Origin: Thermaerobacillus caldiproteolyticus
Lineage (GTDB): Bacteria > Bacillota > Bacilli > Bacillales > Anoxybacillaceae
Reading direction: 5' to 3'
Assembly (NCBI RefSeq): GCF_013761245.1
Contig: NZ_JACDUT010000007.1
Coordinates: forward strand, 62,001-126,000
Length of the DNA stretch: 64,000 nt
Shown here: piece after piece, positions 39,483 to 48,253 of the stretch
Position numbering within the stretch: position 1 is the stretch's first letter
Layout: every line of letters begins with the position of its first letter
Position numbers and translations under genes: made by a program
Notes under the pieces: generated by a model
The model's database searches: none
The model's input: the letters and a program-made list of their open reading frames with translations, nothing else
Told to the model about the DNA's origin: nothing

Positions 39483-40658
39483 TTAAGAAATTAATTCAAA
39501 TACACCTGCTGCCCCCATTCCGCCGCCGATACACATTGTCACAATTCCAAACTGCTCGTTGCGGCGGCGCATTTCGTAAAGCAATGACAGCGTTAATTTC
39601 GCCCCCGTGCAGCCAAGTGGATGCCCAAGCGCAATCGCTCCACCGTTCACGTTTACTTTTTCTTCGTCCAATCCTAGCTCACGAATAACTTGAATGGACT
39701 GGGAAGCGAACGCCTCATTCAGTTCAATTAAGCCGATATCAGAAAGCTCTAGTCCAGCTAGTTTCAATGCTTTTGGGATTGCCTCAACCGGACCAATGCC
39801 CATTACTTCTGGTGGAACTCCAGCAACCGCAAACGAGCGGAATTTTCCCAGCGGCTTTAAACCTAATGACTCCGCTTTTTCACGGTCCATCACCATTACC
39901 GCTGCAGCGCCATCACTCGTCTGGGAAGCGTTCCCTGCCGTGACTGTCCCGTTTACAGCGAACGCTGGACGAAGTTTCGCCAATGTTTCCATATTCGTAT
40001 CTGGACGCACACCCTCATCCTCGGAAAAGATCACGGTCTTTTCAACGAAACGATTATTTTCCACTTTCCGAATCGTGACTTCCACTGGCACGATTTCATC
40101 GACAAATTTCCCTTCGCGAATCGCTTTGGCTGCGCGCTGATGGCTGCGAACAGCAAAAGCATCTTGTTCTTCACGGCTGACACCGTATTTCATCGCCACT
40201 TGCTCCGCTGTATGCCCCATTGACATATAATACTCTGGCGCATGTTCCGCAATTTTGACATTCGGACGAACGACATGCCCCATCATCGGAACAAGGCTCA
40301 TCGATTCAACTCCGCCAGCGATGACCGTATCGGAGTGACCAAGCATCACTCGCTCCGCCGCGTAAGCAATCGCTTGTAAGCCAGATGAGCAATAGCGATT
40401 GATTGTAATTGCTGGCACCGTATATGGAAGTCCGGCTAATGCACCGATGTTTCTGGCGATATTTAACCCTTGTTCCGCCTCCGGCATCGCACAACCGATG
40501 ATTAAATCATCAATATTTCCTTCATAGTTTCCCGCCCGCTTTAACGTTTCTTTCACGACGAGCGCTCCTAAATCATCCGGACGTACATGGGCGAGCGTTC
40601 CTTTTTTTGCTTTTCCTACCGGCGTACGCGCCCCTGCTACAATGACCGCTTCTCTCAC
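39483..40658 (-). CDS. fadA: acetyl-CoA acyltransferase (3-ketoacyl-CoA thiolase) FadA
   Basis: FadA cleaves 3-ketoacyl-CoA to acetyl-CoA and a shortened acyl-CoA. The nucleophilic cysteine is C90 in [10 protein letters not shown]; the two further catalytic residues are in [15 protein letters not shown] and [12 protein letters not shown] near the C-terminus, with NEAFASQ completing the site. The 391-residue length is normal. It is between fadN and fadE with about 55-70 base gaps, under the FadR box ahead of fadN. Confidence 0.96.
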   Translation of the reverse strand: MREAVIVAGARTPVGKAKKGTLAHVRPDDLGALVVKETLKRAGNYEGNIDDLIIGCAMPEAEQGLNIARNIGALAGLPYTVPAITINRYCSSGLQAIAYAAERVMLGHSDTVIAGGVESMSLVPMMGHVVRPNVKIAEHAPEYYMSMGHTAEQVAMKYGVSREEQDAFAVRSHQRAAKAIREGKFVDEIVPVEVTIRKVENNRFVEKTVIFSEDEGVRPDTNMETLAKLRPAFAVNGTVTAGNASQTSDGAAAVMVMDREKAESLGLKPLGKFRSFAVAGVPPEVMGIGPVEAIPKALKLAGLELSDIGLIELNEAFASQSIQVIRELGLDEEKVNVNGGAIALGHPLGCTGAKLTLSLLYEMRRRNEQFGIVTMCIGGGMGAAGVFELIS

Positions 40659-40712
40659 AATCGTCCCCCCTGTTTTTTTATGCTCTCTTCTTCATGGAAA
40701 AAGAACATTCTT

Positions 40713-43097
40713 TTAGTTGCGTAACGGCTTTCCTTTCACAAGCATATGTTGCATTCTCGCCTGTGATTTTGGTTCTCCTACTAAACTTAAAAATGCCTCT
40801 CTCTCTAAATCTAGTAAGTACTGTTCGTCTACTTCCGTACCGTATGGAACCTTTCCGCCCGCAATGACGTAAGCGAGCTTTTTCGCAACCGTCAAATCAT
40901 GATCAGAAATATAACCGGAATGATACATCGATTGAGCGGCAAGCAACAATGTTGCATAGCCCGTTTCACCGACGACCGGCACTTTTTTGCGGATTGGTGG
41001 TTGGTAACCGTTGTCATAGAGAGAGATAACCGCTTGTTTCGCCTCATAAAGCAAATGATCTCCATTCATCGTAATACCGTCTTGTTTGTTTAAGAAGTTG
41101 AGTTCCCGCGCTTCTGCTGCAGATGTCGACACTTTCGCCATCGCGATCGTTTCGAATACTTTGTTTGCTACTTTTTGCAGGTCGAACTCGACACCGTTTG
41201 GCATGCTGCTTAAATGTTTGATATACAATTCTTTACTTCCGCCGCCGCCAGGAATGAGACCGACGCCGACCTCGACAAGCCCCATATATGTTTCGTTCGC
41301 TGCTTGAATGCGGGCAGCCGGCAGGCAAATTTCCGCTCCGCCGCCAAGCGTCATCGCAAATGGAGCAGCGACAACTGGTTTTGGACTGTATTTAATGTTC
41401 ATCATCGCCTGCTGAAACTGGCGAACGACAAACTCAAGCTCAAAATAGTTGTCATCTTGTGCTTCCATTAAAATCATCGCAAGGTTAGCGCCGACACAGA
41501 AGTTTTTTCCTTGATTACCAATAACCAGACCCTTATAATTACGTTCTACTTCTTCAAGCGCGTAGTTAATCATCTGTACAATATCTAAGCCGATTGCGTT
41601 GTTTGGTGAGTGGAATTCTAAAAGTGCAACGTCATCACCGAGGTCAATGAGGCTTGCTCCGCTATTTTTCTTAATTACGCCTTTTTGTTCTTTTAGCCGT
41701 TGAATATGGATAACTTTTGGATTTTCTTCAATTGCTTTATACTCACCGCAATCATAATAAGATACCTGTCCTTGCTCCGATTTATAGAAAGAGGTAATGC
41801 CATCGGCAAGCATATCGGTTACCCAAGATGGAACGTCACGCCCTTCCGCTTGCATTTTGCGAACGGATTGCTCGACGCCAATCGCATCCCATGTTTCAAA
41901 CGGACCAAGCTCCCAGCCAAATCCCCACTTCATCGCGCGATCGATTGCCACAATATCATCAGCAATTTCTCCTAACAGCTCTGCAGAATAGACCAAAACA
42001 GGGCTTAAAATGTTCCAAAGAAGCGTTCCTGCTCGATCATCAGCATATACAAGCGCTTTCAATTTATTTGCAAGCCCTTTTGCTTGTTTGCTCATTTCCG
42101 TTGCTGGGGTTTTTAGCTTTTTGCGCGGCCCGTATTCGAGCGTTTCATAGTTTAACTCCAAGATTTCTTTTCCTTGTTTGAGGAAAAAGCCTTGTCCGGA
42201 TTTGCTGCCGAGCCAGCCTTTTTCTAACATCGTTTTCATAAAATCCGGAACGCGGAACACTTCTTTTTCTTCTCCTTCTACTTTTTCAAATACGTTGTTA
42301 GCGACATGGATAAATGTATCTAATCCGACAACATCCAACGTGCGGAAAGTAGCACTCTTTGGTCGACCGATCAGTGGACCTGTAATCGAGTCAACTTCAC
42401 CGACGCTGTAACCGCCTTTCATCATTTCGCGCACCGTAACTAATAAACCGTATGTTCCGATGCGATTCGCGATGAAGTTTGGTGTATCTTTCGCGATGAC
42501 ACCCCCTTTTCCTAAAACATCTTCACCGAACGTTTTCATAAATGCCAACACGTTCTGATCCGTATCTTTCGTTGGGATAATTTCAAGCAATTTTAAATAG
42601 CGTGGCGGGTTGAAAAAATGAGTGCCCAAAAAATGTTTTTTAAAATCTTCCGAACGCCCTTCTGCCATAGCCTCAACAGAAATTCCCGATGTGTTGGAGC
42701 TGACGATGCTTCCTTGTTTTCTTACCTCATCGACTTTAGCAAAGACGCTTTTTTTCACTTCTAAATTTTCAACAACGACTTCGATAATCCAGTCTGCCTC
42801 TGCTAAACGGTGAAAATCATCTTCAAAGTTTCCTATTTCGATAAGAGACAAATTTTCTTTTGAGGTAAGCGGTGCTGGCTTTTGTTTCAGCAGCTTTTGG
42901 AGTGCTTGATTGACAAAGCGGTTGCGAACTTCCTTATGCTCGAGAGTAAGCCCTTTTGCTTCTTCTTCTTTTGTCAATTCGTGCGGCACAATATCCAATA
43001 ATAGCGTTGGAATTCCGACATTTGCTAAATGTGCGGCAATCCCGGAGCCCATTATTCCTGAGCCAAGCACAACGGCCCTTCTAATTCGTTTGACCAT
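40713..43097 (-). CDS. fadN: 3-hydroxyacyl-CoA dehydrogenase/enoyl-CoA hydratase FadN
   Basis: This bifunctional beta-oxidation enzyme (794 residues) has the dehydrogenase half first: NAD loop VLGSGIMGSGIAAHLA at residues 11-26, then HFFNPPRYLKLLEIIP with the catalytic histidine. The enoyl-CoA hydratase half is C-terminal (NQGKNFCVGANLAM; PFAMTLGGGAEICLPA; VEVGVGLIPGGGGS). The order is opposite to that of E. coli FadB and typical for Bacillus YusL. It heads the fad operon, with an exact FadR site just upstream. Confidence 0.95.
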   Translation of the reverse strand: MVKRIRRAVVLGSGIMGSGIAAHLANVGIPTLLLDIVPHELTKEEEAKGLTLEHKEVRNRFVNQALQKLLKQKPAPLTSKENLSLIEIGNFEDDFHRLAEADWIIEVVVENLEVKKSVFAKVDEVRKQGSIVSSNTSGISVEAMAEGRSEDFKKHFLGTHFFNPPRYLKLLEIIPTKDTDQNVLAFMKTFGEDVLGKGGVIAKDTPNFIANRIGTYGLLVTVREMMKGGYSVGEVDSITGPLIGRPKSATFRTLDVVGLDTFIHVANNVFEKVEGEEKEVFRVPDFMKTMLEKGWLGSKSGQGFFLKQGKEILELNYETLEYGPRKKLKTPATEMSKQAKGLANKLKALVYADDRAGTLLWNILSPVLVYSAELLGEIADDIVAIDRAMKWGFGWELGPFETWDAIGVEQSVRKMQAEGRDVPSWVTDMLADGITSFYKSEQGQVSYYDCGEYKAIEENPKVIHIQRLKEQKGVIKKNSGASLIDLGDDVALLEFHSPNNAIGLDIVQMINYALEEVERNYKGLVIGNQGKNFCVGANLAMILMEAQDDNYFELEFVVRQFQQAMMNIKYSPKPVVAAPFAMTLGGGAEICLPAARIQAANETYMGLVEVGVGLIPGGGGSKELYIKHLSSMPNGVEFDLQKVANKVFETIAMAKVSTSAAEARELNFLNKQDGITMNGDHLLYEAKQAVISLYDNGYQPPIRKKVPVVGETGYATLLLAAQSMYHSGYISDHDLTVAKKLAYVIAGGKVPYGTEVDEQYLLDLEREAFLSLVGEPKSQARMQHMLVKGKPLRN

Positions 43098-43118
43098 GCC
43101 ATTTCCCCCTCACTATAT

Positions 43119-43136
43119 TGAATGAATAGTCATTCA
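43119..43136 (-). promoter_or_regulatory. FadR operator upstream of fadN
   Basis: TGAATGAATAGTCATTCA matches the Bacillus FadR consensus TGAATGAMTANTCATTCA at every defined position. It ends about 20 bases before the fadN ATG, so bound FadR would block transcription; long-chain acyl-CoA relieves this. Confidence 0.93.
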
Positions 43137-43281
43137 TTTTTTGTCGAAAAAAAATTTCGCACCAAATTGTTGCTATCTTAAATATAAAATATGTTCCAAA
43201 TTTTCGCAATATATAAACTTAACAAATTTTGTATTCATAAGAAATTATTTTTCGGTGACGCTAATAGCGGAGGTGAGCAAA

Positions 43282-43431
43282 ATGGCAAAAAGACAAAAAA
43301 ATCCATCTAAAACAGCGGTCAGCGCAGCAAGTGCGAAAGGAAACGCAGGTCCGACAGTAGAAATGGATGGTGGCGGAAAAAAGACGAGTCAAAATCAACA
43401 ATATAAACAGCACAACATGCAAGGAGAGTAA
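43282..43431 (+). CDS. YuzL-like small protein
   Basis: The ATG at 43282 lies after GGAGGTGAGCAAA. The 49-residue product begins MAKRQKNPSKTAVSAASAKG and is hydrophilic, with Ala/Ser and Gln/Asn-rich stretches like small acid-soluble spore proteins. It matches the YuzL-like family of Bacillus. Its place beside fadN and yusM fits. A longer frame from 43141 includes the AT-rich upstream region and is not real. Confidence 0.8.
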   Translation: MAKRQKNPSKTAVSAASAKGNAGPTVEMDGGGKKTSQNQQYKQHNMQGE

Positions 43432-43487
43432 ATAAAAAGATGTAGATGGTCCTATAGCTTCTGTACAGTTCGAACAGCACAGTATAT

Positions 43488-43518
43488 AAAAAAGGATGTC
43501 CCATTAACAAGACATCCT
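43488..43518. terminator. bidirectional terminator
   Basis: AAAGGATGTC and GACATCCTTT pair across a ten-base loop, with T runs on both strands. It lies between the convergent yuzL-like gene and yusM. Confidence 0.8.
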
Positions 43519-43528
43519 TTTGCTGTTT

Positions 43529-44446
43529 TTATTTACGCAACACGCCTTTTAAAACGAATGCGACGTTCGCGGGGCGCTCAGCAAGGCGGCGCATAAAGTA
43601 GCCATACCAGTCCGTTCCATATGGGACATATACGCGCATTGTATATCCTTCGCGTACAAGCTGTTCTTGACGTTCTGGACGAATTCCGTAAAGCATTTGA
43701 AACTCAAACTGGTCATTTGGAATATTATATTCTTTTACCAGCTGTTTCGTGTACTCAATAATGGCATCATCGTGAGTCGCTACTGCGGTGTAATTTCCGT
43801 TTAGTAAATGCATTTTAATAATTTTTTTGAAGTTGTCATCGACGTCCTTTTTATCTGGAAATGCCACTTCTGGGGATTCTTTGTATGCTCCCTTAACAAG
43901 ACGTAAGTTCGGACGATAATCTTTCAAATCTTCGATGTCCGCTTCGGTGCGATACAAATAGGCTTGTAGCACCGTTCCGACATTGTCATACTCTTTTTTC
44001 AATTGTTTGAAAATATCAAGCGTTTTTTGACAACGAGAATAATCTTCCATATCAATGGTCACAAACACACCGTGTTCTTTCGCCATTTCTAAAATGCGGC
44101 GCATGTTTCTCATCACAAGGTCATCGGAAATATCGAGCCCCATCGATGTCATTTTTAAGGACAATTGTGAATTGAGCTTTTCTCGTCCAATCGCTTGAAT
44201 CGCTTCGATACAATGATTGGCCATTTCGTTCGCTTCTTTTTCGTTATCTACGAATTCGCCTAAATAATCAACTGTGACAGCAAGACCTTTTTTATTCAAT
44301 TGTTTAATCACTTCGACAGCCTGCTCAATCGTTTCCCCTGCAACAAATCGGGAGGCACCGAAACGCAATCCATATTTTTTCGCTAATTTCGTTAATGTCT
44401 TATTTTTCGATAAAAACAAAAAAAAGTCGCGCATCAACTGTTCCAT
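43529..44446 (-). CDS. yusM: proline dehydrogenase (YusM)
   Basis: The 305-residue flavoenzyme is of the monofunctional PRODH family. It shows a (beta/alpha)8 barrel with motifs GLAVTVDYLGEFVDNEKEA, TIDMEDYSR, LRLVKGAYKESPEVA and the C-terminal RRLAERPANVAFV. It oxidises proline to pyrroline-5-carboxylate with FAD and passes electrons to quinone. In B. subtilis the gene is yusM (also called fadM). A TTGTAACATG-rich AT leader precedes the start. No pyrroline-5-carboxylate dehydrogenase gene is nearby. Confidence 0.92.
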   Translation of the reverse strand: MEQLMRDFFLFLSKNKTLTKLAKKYGLRFGASRFVAGETIEQAVEVIKQLNKKGLAVTVDYLGEFVDNEKEANEMANHCIEAIQAIGREKLNSQLSLKMTSMGLDISDDLVMRNMRRILEMAKEHGVFVTIDMEDYSRCQKTLDIFKQLKKEYDNVGTVLQAYLYRTEADIEDLKDYRPNLRLVKGAYKESPEVAFPDKKDVDDNFKKIIKMHLLNGNYTAVATHDDAIIEYTKQLVKEYNIPNDQFEFQMLYGIRPERQEQLVREGYTMRVYVPYGTDWYGYFMRRLAERPANVAFVLKGVLRK

Positions 44447-44604
44447 TGTTGTACCCCCTTATCCTGTAAACGCATTCATAGTTTTATTGTAACATGTTTT
44501 CTTATTATTGAATATCTTTTTCGACAAAATCCGCTCTATGCATAGTTTTCCACAAAATGAACAATCTACAACTGAAATATTCATTTTGGAAAGGAGCATT
44601 ATGT

Positions 44605-44874
44605 ATGCAACAACAAATGAACATGCAACAGCAACAAGCGGTCATACCGCAACCACCACAAGTAATTTCAACAAAAGATGCACTTTATTTAACCGATATG
44701 ATGTCTTGGAATTTACTCTCCATGAAAAAGGCTCACTTTTTCGCATCTCAATGTCAAGACAAAGAAGTTGTTGCCGCAATTGAAAAAGCGGGGCAAATGC
44801 ACCAGCGTCACTACCAAAAAATTCTAAACCACCTACAAAATCCAAGCCAGCAGCCTACAATACCATTGCAGTAA
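44605..44874 (+). CDS. spore coat protein, CotF/YusN type, first copy
   Basis: The 89-residue product begins MQQQMNMQQQQAVIPQPPQV, followed by a helical CotF-like core, TKDALYLTDMMSWNLLSMKK and QMHQRHYQKILNHL. Low-complexity Gln/Met/Pro at the N-terminus is usual in these coat proteins. The ATG at 44605 follows AAAGGAGCATT; an overlapping ATG at 44601 opens a different, unsupported frame. A related coat gene follows 16 bases downstream. Confidence 0.83.
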   Translation: MQQQMNMQQQQAVIPQPPQVISTKDALYLTDMMSWNLLSMKKAHFFASQCQDKEVVAAIEKAGQMHQRHYQKILNHLQNPSQQPTIPLQ

Positions 44875-44890
44875 CAAAGGAGGAATCGTG

Positions 44891-45223
44891 ATGAACCAAA
44901 ATCAAATTCAAAATCCGGAAACGCAAGTGCCAAAAACACCGCAAATGAATGATCGCGACTTTCTTAACGATATGTTAACAACAGAAAAATATATGACATC
45001 GGCTTATAGCGTATTTTTGCACGAGGCAAGCCATCAACAATTATATCAAGACATACTGAACATATTTACAGAAACACAAAATTGTCAACGTGAACTTTAC
45101 CATTTAATGTTTAAAAAAGGGTGGTACAAAATCGAAGCGGCCGATCAACAAAAACTGCAACAATCGTATCAACAATTCCAAGGATACACAAACCAATTTC
45201 CATATCAGAATACGATGCAATAA
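44891..45223 (+). CDS. yusN: spore coat protein, CotF/YusN type, second copy
   Basis: A 110-residue CotF-family spore coat protein with a Gln-rich ferritin-like helical core: RDFLNDMLTTEKYMTSAYSV and YQDILNIFTETQNCQRELY. An AGGAGGAATCGTG precedes the ATG. It appears to be a tandem relative of the preceding coat gene in one operon; the two share the helix pattern though little identity. It is followed by a strong terminator. Confidence 0.85.
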   Translation: MNQNQIQNPETQVPKTPQMNDRDFLNDMLTTEKYMTSAYSVFLHEASHQQLYQDILNIFTETQNCQRELYHLMFKKGWYKIEAADQQKLQQSYQQFQGYTNQFPYQNTMQ

Positions 45224-45230
45224 ACAAGTA

Positions 45231-45264
45231 TAAAAAGCCATGACGCAGATCATGGCTTTTTTGC
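45231..45264. terminator. bidirectional terminator
   Basis: AAAAAGCCATGA-cgcaga-TCATGGCTTTTTT lies between the convergent coat operon and yusU. Confidence 0.9.
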
Positions 45265-45504
45265 ATTCGCGCGCGCTTCTTCATTCAATTGTTTAATTTC
45301 CGCAACTAACTGCTTCATCTGTTCCTTCGCTTCAGGATATCGTTCGTTCCAATGCTTGGCGAGAGCCGGCATTGATTTTGCTACATGAGAATATAACGCC
45401 CACACTTTGACTTTTTCTTTTAGCTCTTCATTCGTGTGACCAAGCAACAGCTCTGTATATTTGTCCACTAACGCCTCAAACTGTCCAAGAAACGTTTCAT
45501 CCAT
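45250..45504 (-). CDS. yusU: YusU, DUF2573 protein
   Basis: An 84-residue helical protein of the DUF2573/YusU family with ELLLGHTNEELKEKVKVWA and KSMPALAKHWNERYPEAKE. The start is ATG 45504, eight bases after GGAGG; the ATG at 45519 overlaps that site. Function is unknown. Confidence 0.8.
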   Translation of the reverse strand: MDETFLGQFEALVDKYTELLLGHTNEELKEKVKVWALYSHVAKSMPALAKHWNERYPEAKEQMKQLVAEIKQLNEEARANAKKP

Positions 45505-45567
45505 GTTCTTTTCCTCCATACTTTTAAACTTTCTTACAATTATAGTAAAATGGGCGTATTTCGCCAA

Positions 45568-45882
45568 ACAAAAGATATATTATTGAACACCGTAGAATAC
45601 TGGCAGAACGAAACGTTAAACCTTTCATCACTGTAAGTAATACTTATGTATAATGTAACATAAGAGATTCAACTTCTTGACCATAAAAGCTGTTGTCTCC
45701 ATCATCGCTGAAAATCAGCTAATAGACACGATACTCCCCATAATACCTCCTTCGCCAAAATAAAACTGGACACCAACACGTTATGTCAATGAAGGATCAA
45801 ATGAATAGGGAAGCAGCCCACAAATTTTTCATCCCAATGATACGTATATAGAGAATTAATTCACTCCCTAATAGTCCACCTA
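45568..45882. other. gene-free spacer, degenerate
   Basis: No credible frame on either strand. It is of even base composition with scattered stops, and ends in the wreck of a coat-protein gene described separately. Confidence 0.3.
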
Positions 45883-45924
45883 AAAATAGCCTCGGTCACC
45901 ATAGTATGGCCGCTGCCTAATCAT
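45841..45924 (-). pseudogene. relic of a third Gly-rich coat protein gene
   Basis: On the minus strand an ATG at 45924, eight bases after AAGAGGA, opens MIRQRPYYGDRGYF and then a stop. One frame over, the sequence continues LGGLLGSELI, close to the GGLLGGLLGGAL segment in the intact neighbour at 46459-46746. It therefore looks like a small Gly/Tyr-rich coat gene interrupted by a frameshift. Confidence 0.5.
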
Positions 45925-46139
45925 CTTGTTTCCTCTTTACTTAAGATCACCATCTACATCCCCCCTATTTAGGAAAGCATAGGCTTACTGACTAACTGAG
46001 CAGATTTTAGGCTATTTTCGGAAACTTTGTTGCTTTTCTTTCGACCAAGAACGTCCTTAGAAAAATGAAAACCATTCTTTTATTCGGTCAATGTGATATG
46101 TGAACATGGAACAATAAATAATTTTGATGATAAACATCA
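45925..46139. other. spacer without a visible gene
   Basis: Gene-poor, with no ribosome-site-linked frame; right end merges into the terminator hairpin of the coat genes. Confidence 0.3.
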
Positions 46140-46165
46140 AAGCCTGCCAGTAACCGGCAGGCTCA
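46140..46165 (-). terminator. hairpin after the Gly/Phe-rich coat gene
   Basis: AGCCTGCC-ggttact-GGCAGGCT on the minus strand lies 12 bases past the coat gene stop; its T tail is weak. Confidence 0.6.
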
Positions 46166-46176
46166 AGCCATTTTTG

Positions 46177-46410
46177 TTACCACCACATTCCGCCAAAGAA
46201 CGGACCGCCAAAACCAAATCCCCATGGACGGCCAAAGCCGCCAAAGAATGGACCGCCAAAGAACGGGCCTCCAAAGAATGGGCGACCAAAACCTCCAAAG
46301 AACGGACCGCCAAAGAATGGACCGCCGAAGAATGGGCGGCCAAATCCCCCAAATCCCCATGGGCGACCAAATCCCCATATTCTTGTATCTTGTAAATTTA
46401 CATCATTCAT
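46177..46410 (-). CDS. Gly/Phe/Pro-rich spore coat-like protein, copy 1
   Basis: A 77-residue protein with no hydrophobic signal and an extreme composition. After the head MNDVNLQDTRIWGFGRPWG it is built of repeats of FGRPFFGGPFFGG. The ATG follows AAAGGAGAGACGAAC. Composition and neighbourhood (coat genes) suggest a spore coat or crust protein; a self-associating low-complexity role is inferred. The head and leader are nearly identical to copy 2, so the two arose by tandem duplication. Confidence 0.7.
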   Translation of the reverse strand: MNDVNLQDTRIWGFGRPWGFGGFGRPFFGGPFFGGPFFGGFGRPFFGGPFFGGPFFGGFGRPWGFGFGGPFFGGMWW

Positions 46411-46720
46411 GTTCGTCTCTCCTTTGCTAATTGTTTTGTTTCTTCCCTTTCAACGTTACTACCATATTCCACCATAAGGAAATCCGTATCCGTAGCCATA
46501 AGGATAACCATATCCGCCAAAGAACGGAGCTGTTAACGCGCCACCCAACAGTCCACCTAACAGACCGCCAAAGAACGGACCACCAAAGCCAAATCCCCAT
46601 GGACGGCCAAAGAACGGGCCTCCAAAGAATGGACGACCAAAACCACCAAAGAATGGACCGCCAAAGAATGGGCGGCCAAATCCCCCAAATCCCCATGGAC
46701 GGCCAAATCCCCATATCCTT
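46178..46720. repeat. tandem 12-15 bp coding repeats in the Gly/Phe coat genes
   Basis: Units such as CCAAAGAACGGACCGC recur many times in 46190-46340 and 46510-46690, coding GGPFFGG on the minus strand. The unit spacing and third-base changes suggest expansion by slippage followed by drift. Such arrays change length readily between strains. Confidence 0.75.
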
Positions 46721-46746
46721 GTATCTTGTAAACTTACATCACTCAT
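46459..46746 (-). CDS. Gly/Phe/Pro-rich spore coat-like protein, copy 2
   Basis: A 95-residue protein starting at ATG 46746 after AAGGGGAGACGAAC. The head MSDVSLQDTRIWGFGRPWG leads into FGGPFFGG repeats, then a distinct tail, GGLLGGLLGGALTAPFFGG, and a tyrosine-rich YGYPYGYGYGFPYGGIW end. The tail is absent from copy 1. The longer open frame to 46953 overlaps the bioA end and is unlikely. Likely exported to or deposited in the spore coat; no signal peptide is visible, as is normal for coat proteins made in the mother cell. Confidence 0.72.
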   Translation of the reverse strand: MSDVSLQDTRIWGFGRPWGFGGFGRPFFGGPFFGGFGRPFFGGPFFGRPWGFGFGGPFFGGLLGGLLGGALTAPFFGGYGYPYGYGYGFPYGGIW

Positions 46747-46842
46747 GTTCGTCTCCCCTTTGCTGATTGTTTTGTGCTTCTTCCCTTTCAACATATGTAG
46801 GACAAACGCCAAGGGCATGGGCGATTGACCGTTTTTGCAAAA

Positions 46843-46873
46843 AAAATAGGCGCCTAGACTCGCTGGGCAGCCG
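46843..46873 (-). terminator. terminator of bioA
   Basis: GGC-T-GCC and GGCGCC close an 11-base loop, followed on the minus strand by TATTTTTTTT. It lies ten bases past the bioA stop. Confidence 0.7.
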
Positions 46874-46882
46874 TAGAAACAA

Positions 46883-48253
46883 TTATCGAACGACTTTGAC
46901 CATTTCCGCAATCGAATCGAAGATGATATTGACTGCTGTTTCAATCTGGTCATCTGTCATCGCTAATACTGGAATGAACGTGAGCACCGGTCCAAGCGGG
47001 CGAATAATGAGCCCTCGCTTCCTTGCTTCTAAAATGATTTGATGCTCCATGTTCTCAGAACGAGGGAAGATTTGTTTTGTTTTTTTATCTTTCACAATCT
47101 CAATTCCAACCATCAATCCTTTTTGACGAATATCTCCTACAATAGGCAACTCATATAGCGTTGGCAGCTTCTCTGCTAATACAGCGGCTTTGCGCTTCGC
47201 TTCTGAAACAACATTCCTCTTTTCGATTAATTCAATATTTTTTAGCGCTACCGAACAAGATAGTTGGTTTCCCGTATATGTATGCCCGTGGTAGAACGTC
47301 TTATTTTCATCGATGTCTCCTAAAAACGCAGCATAAACGTCTTCTGTTGTCAATGTGGCCGCTAAAGGGAGATATCCTCCAGTAATACCTTTTCCTAAGC
47401 AAACAATATCAGGATGAACCTCTTCTTGTTCACACGCAAACAGCGTTCCTGTTCTGCCGAACCCAACGGCAACCTCATCGCAAATAAGCAACACACCATA
47501 TTGGCGGCAAAGTGTTTCAACGCCTTTTAAAAATCCTTTTGGATGAGTAATGATACCCGCAGCTCCTTGAACGAGCGGCTCCACAATCACTCCAGCAATT
47601 TCCTCATGCTTCTGGATAAGAACATCCTCTAGCTGTTGTAAACAATAATTGACAATCTCCTCTTCATCGCCGTATTCTTCCATGCGATAGACATACGGAG
47701 AAGGAATTTCGACTCGTTCAAACAATAGTGGCTTAAAAATGCGATGGAATAAATCCATTCCACCGACACTCACAGCGCCGACAGTATCACCATGATACGC
47801 TTCCTTTAAGGAAATAAACCTATTTTTCTTTTCATATTTAATTGGATTGATGTTTTTCCAATATTGATACGCCATCTTTAAGGCGATTTCTACGGCCGCA
47901 GCTCCTGTGTCAGAGTAAAACACTTTCGAGAGATGTCCCGGCCAAATTTCAATTAATTTTTTCGCTAATAAAATGGAGGGAACATTAGCAGACCCTAATA
48001 ACGTAGAATGAGAAATCTTCTCAATTTGTTCATGTAAAGCTTCGTTTAATTCAGGGTCGTTATGTCCATGTACGTTTACCCACAAAGAGGCGTAACCATC
48101 CAAATATTTATTTCCATCGACATCAAACAGGTAGCTCCCTTGTCCTCTTTCAATAATTAACGGCTTTTCTTCCACATATGTCTTCATTTGTGTAAATGGA
48201 TGCCAAACATACTGTTTATCCAATTGTTCTAACTGCTCATAGCTATACTTCAA
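46883..48253 (-). CDS. bioA: adenosylmethionine-8-amino-7-oxononanoate aminotransferase
   Basis: BioA uses PLP to transfer the amino group of S-adenosylmethionine (or lysine in some Bacillus) to 7-keto-8-aminopelargonate. Motifs: VWHPFTQMKTY at the start, GDTVGAVSVGG, the PLP lysine in CLGKGITGGYLPLAA near residue 288, and FYHGHTYTGNQLSC. Length 456 is normal. It overlaps bioD by 11 bases. bioF, bioB and the pimelate genes are not nearby. Confidence 0.95.
   Translation of the reverse strand: MKYSYEQLEQLDKQYVWHPFTQMKTYVEEKPLIIERGQGSYLFDVDGNKYLDGYASLWVNVHGHNDPELNEALHEQIEKISHSTLLGSANVPSILLAKKLIEIWPGHLSKVFYSDTGAAAVEIALKMAYQYWKNINPIKYEKKNRFISLKEAYHGDTVGAVSVGGMDLFHRIFKPLLFERVEIPSPYVYRMEEYGDEEEIVNYCLQQLEDVLIQKHEEIAGVIVEPLVQGAAGIITHPKGFLKGVETLCRQYGVLLICDEVAVGFGRTGTLFACEQEEVHPDIVCLGKGITGGYLPLAATLTTEDVYAAFLGDIDENKTFYHGHTYTGNQLSCSVALKNIELIEKRNVVSEAKRKAAVLAEKLPTLYELPIVGDIRQKGLMVGIEIVKDKKTKQIFPRSENMEHQIILEARKRGLIIRPLGPVLTFIPVLAMTDDQIETAVNIIFDSIAEMVKVVR

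Noticed and set aside
46190-46690. Repeat array considered as CRISPR
   Set aside because: No spacers; the repeats are continuous and in frame with coat-protein coding.
46137-46766. Several long frames on both strands over the Gly/Phe repeats
   Set aside because: They are other-frame translations of the 12-15 bp repeats; only the two frames with ribosome sites and matching heads are accepted.
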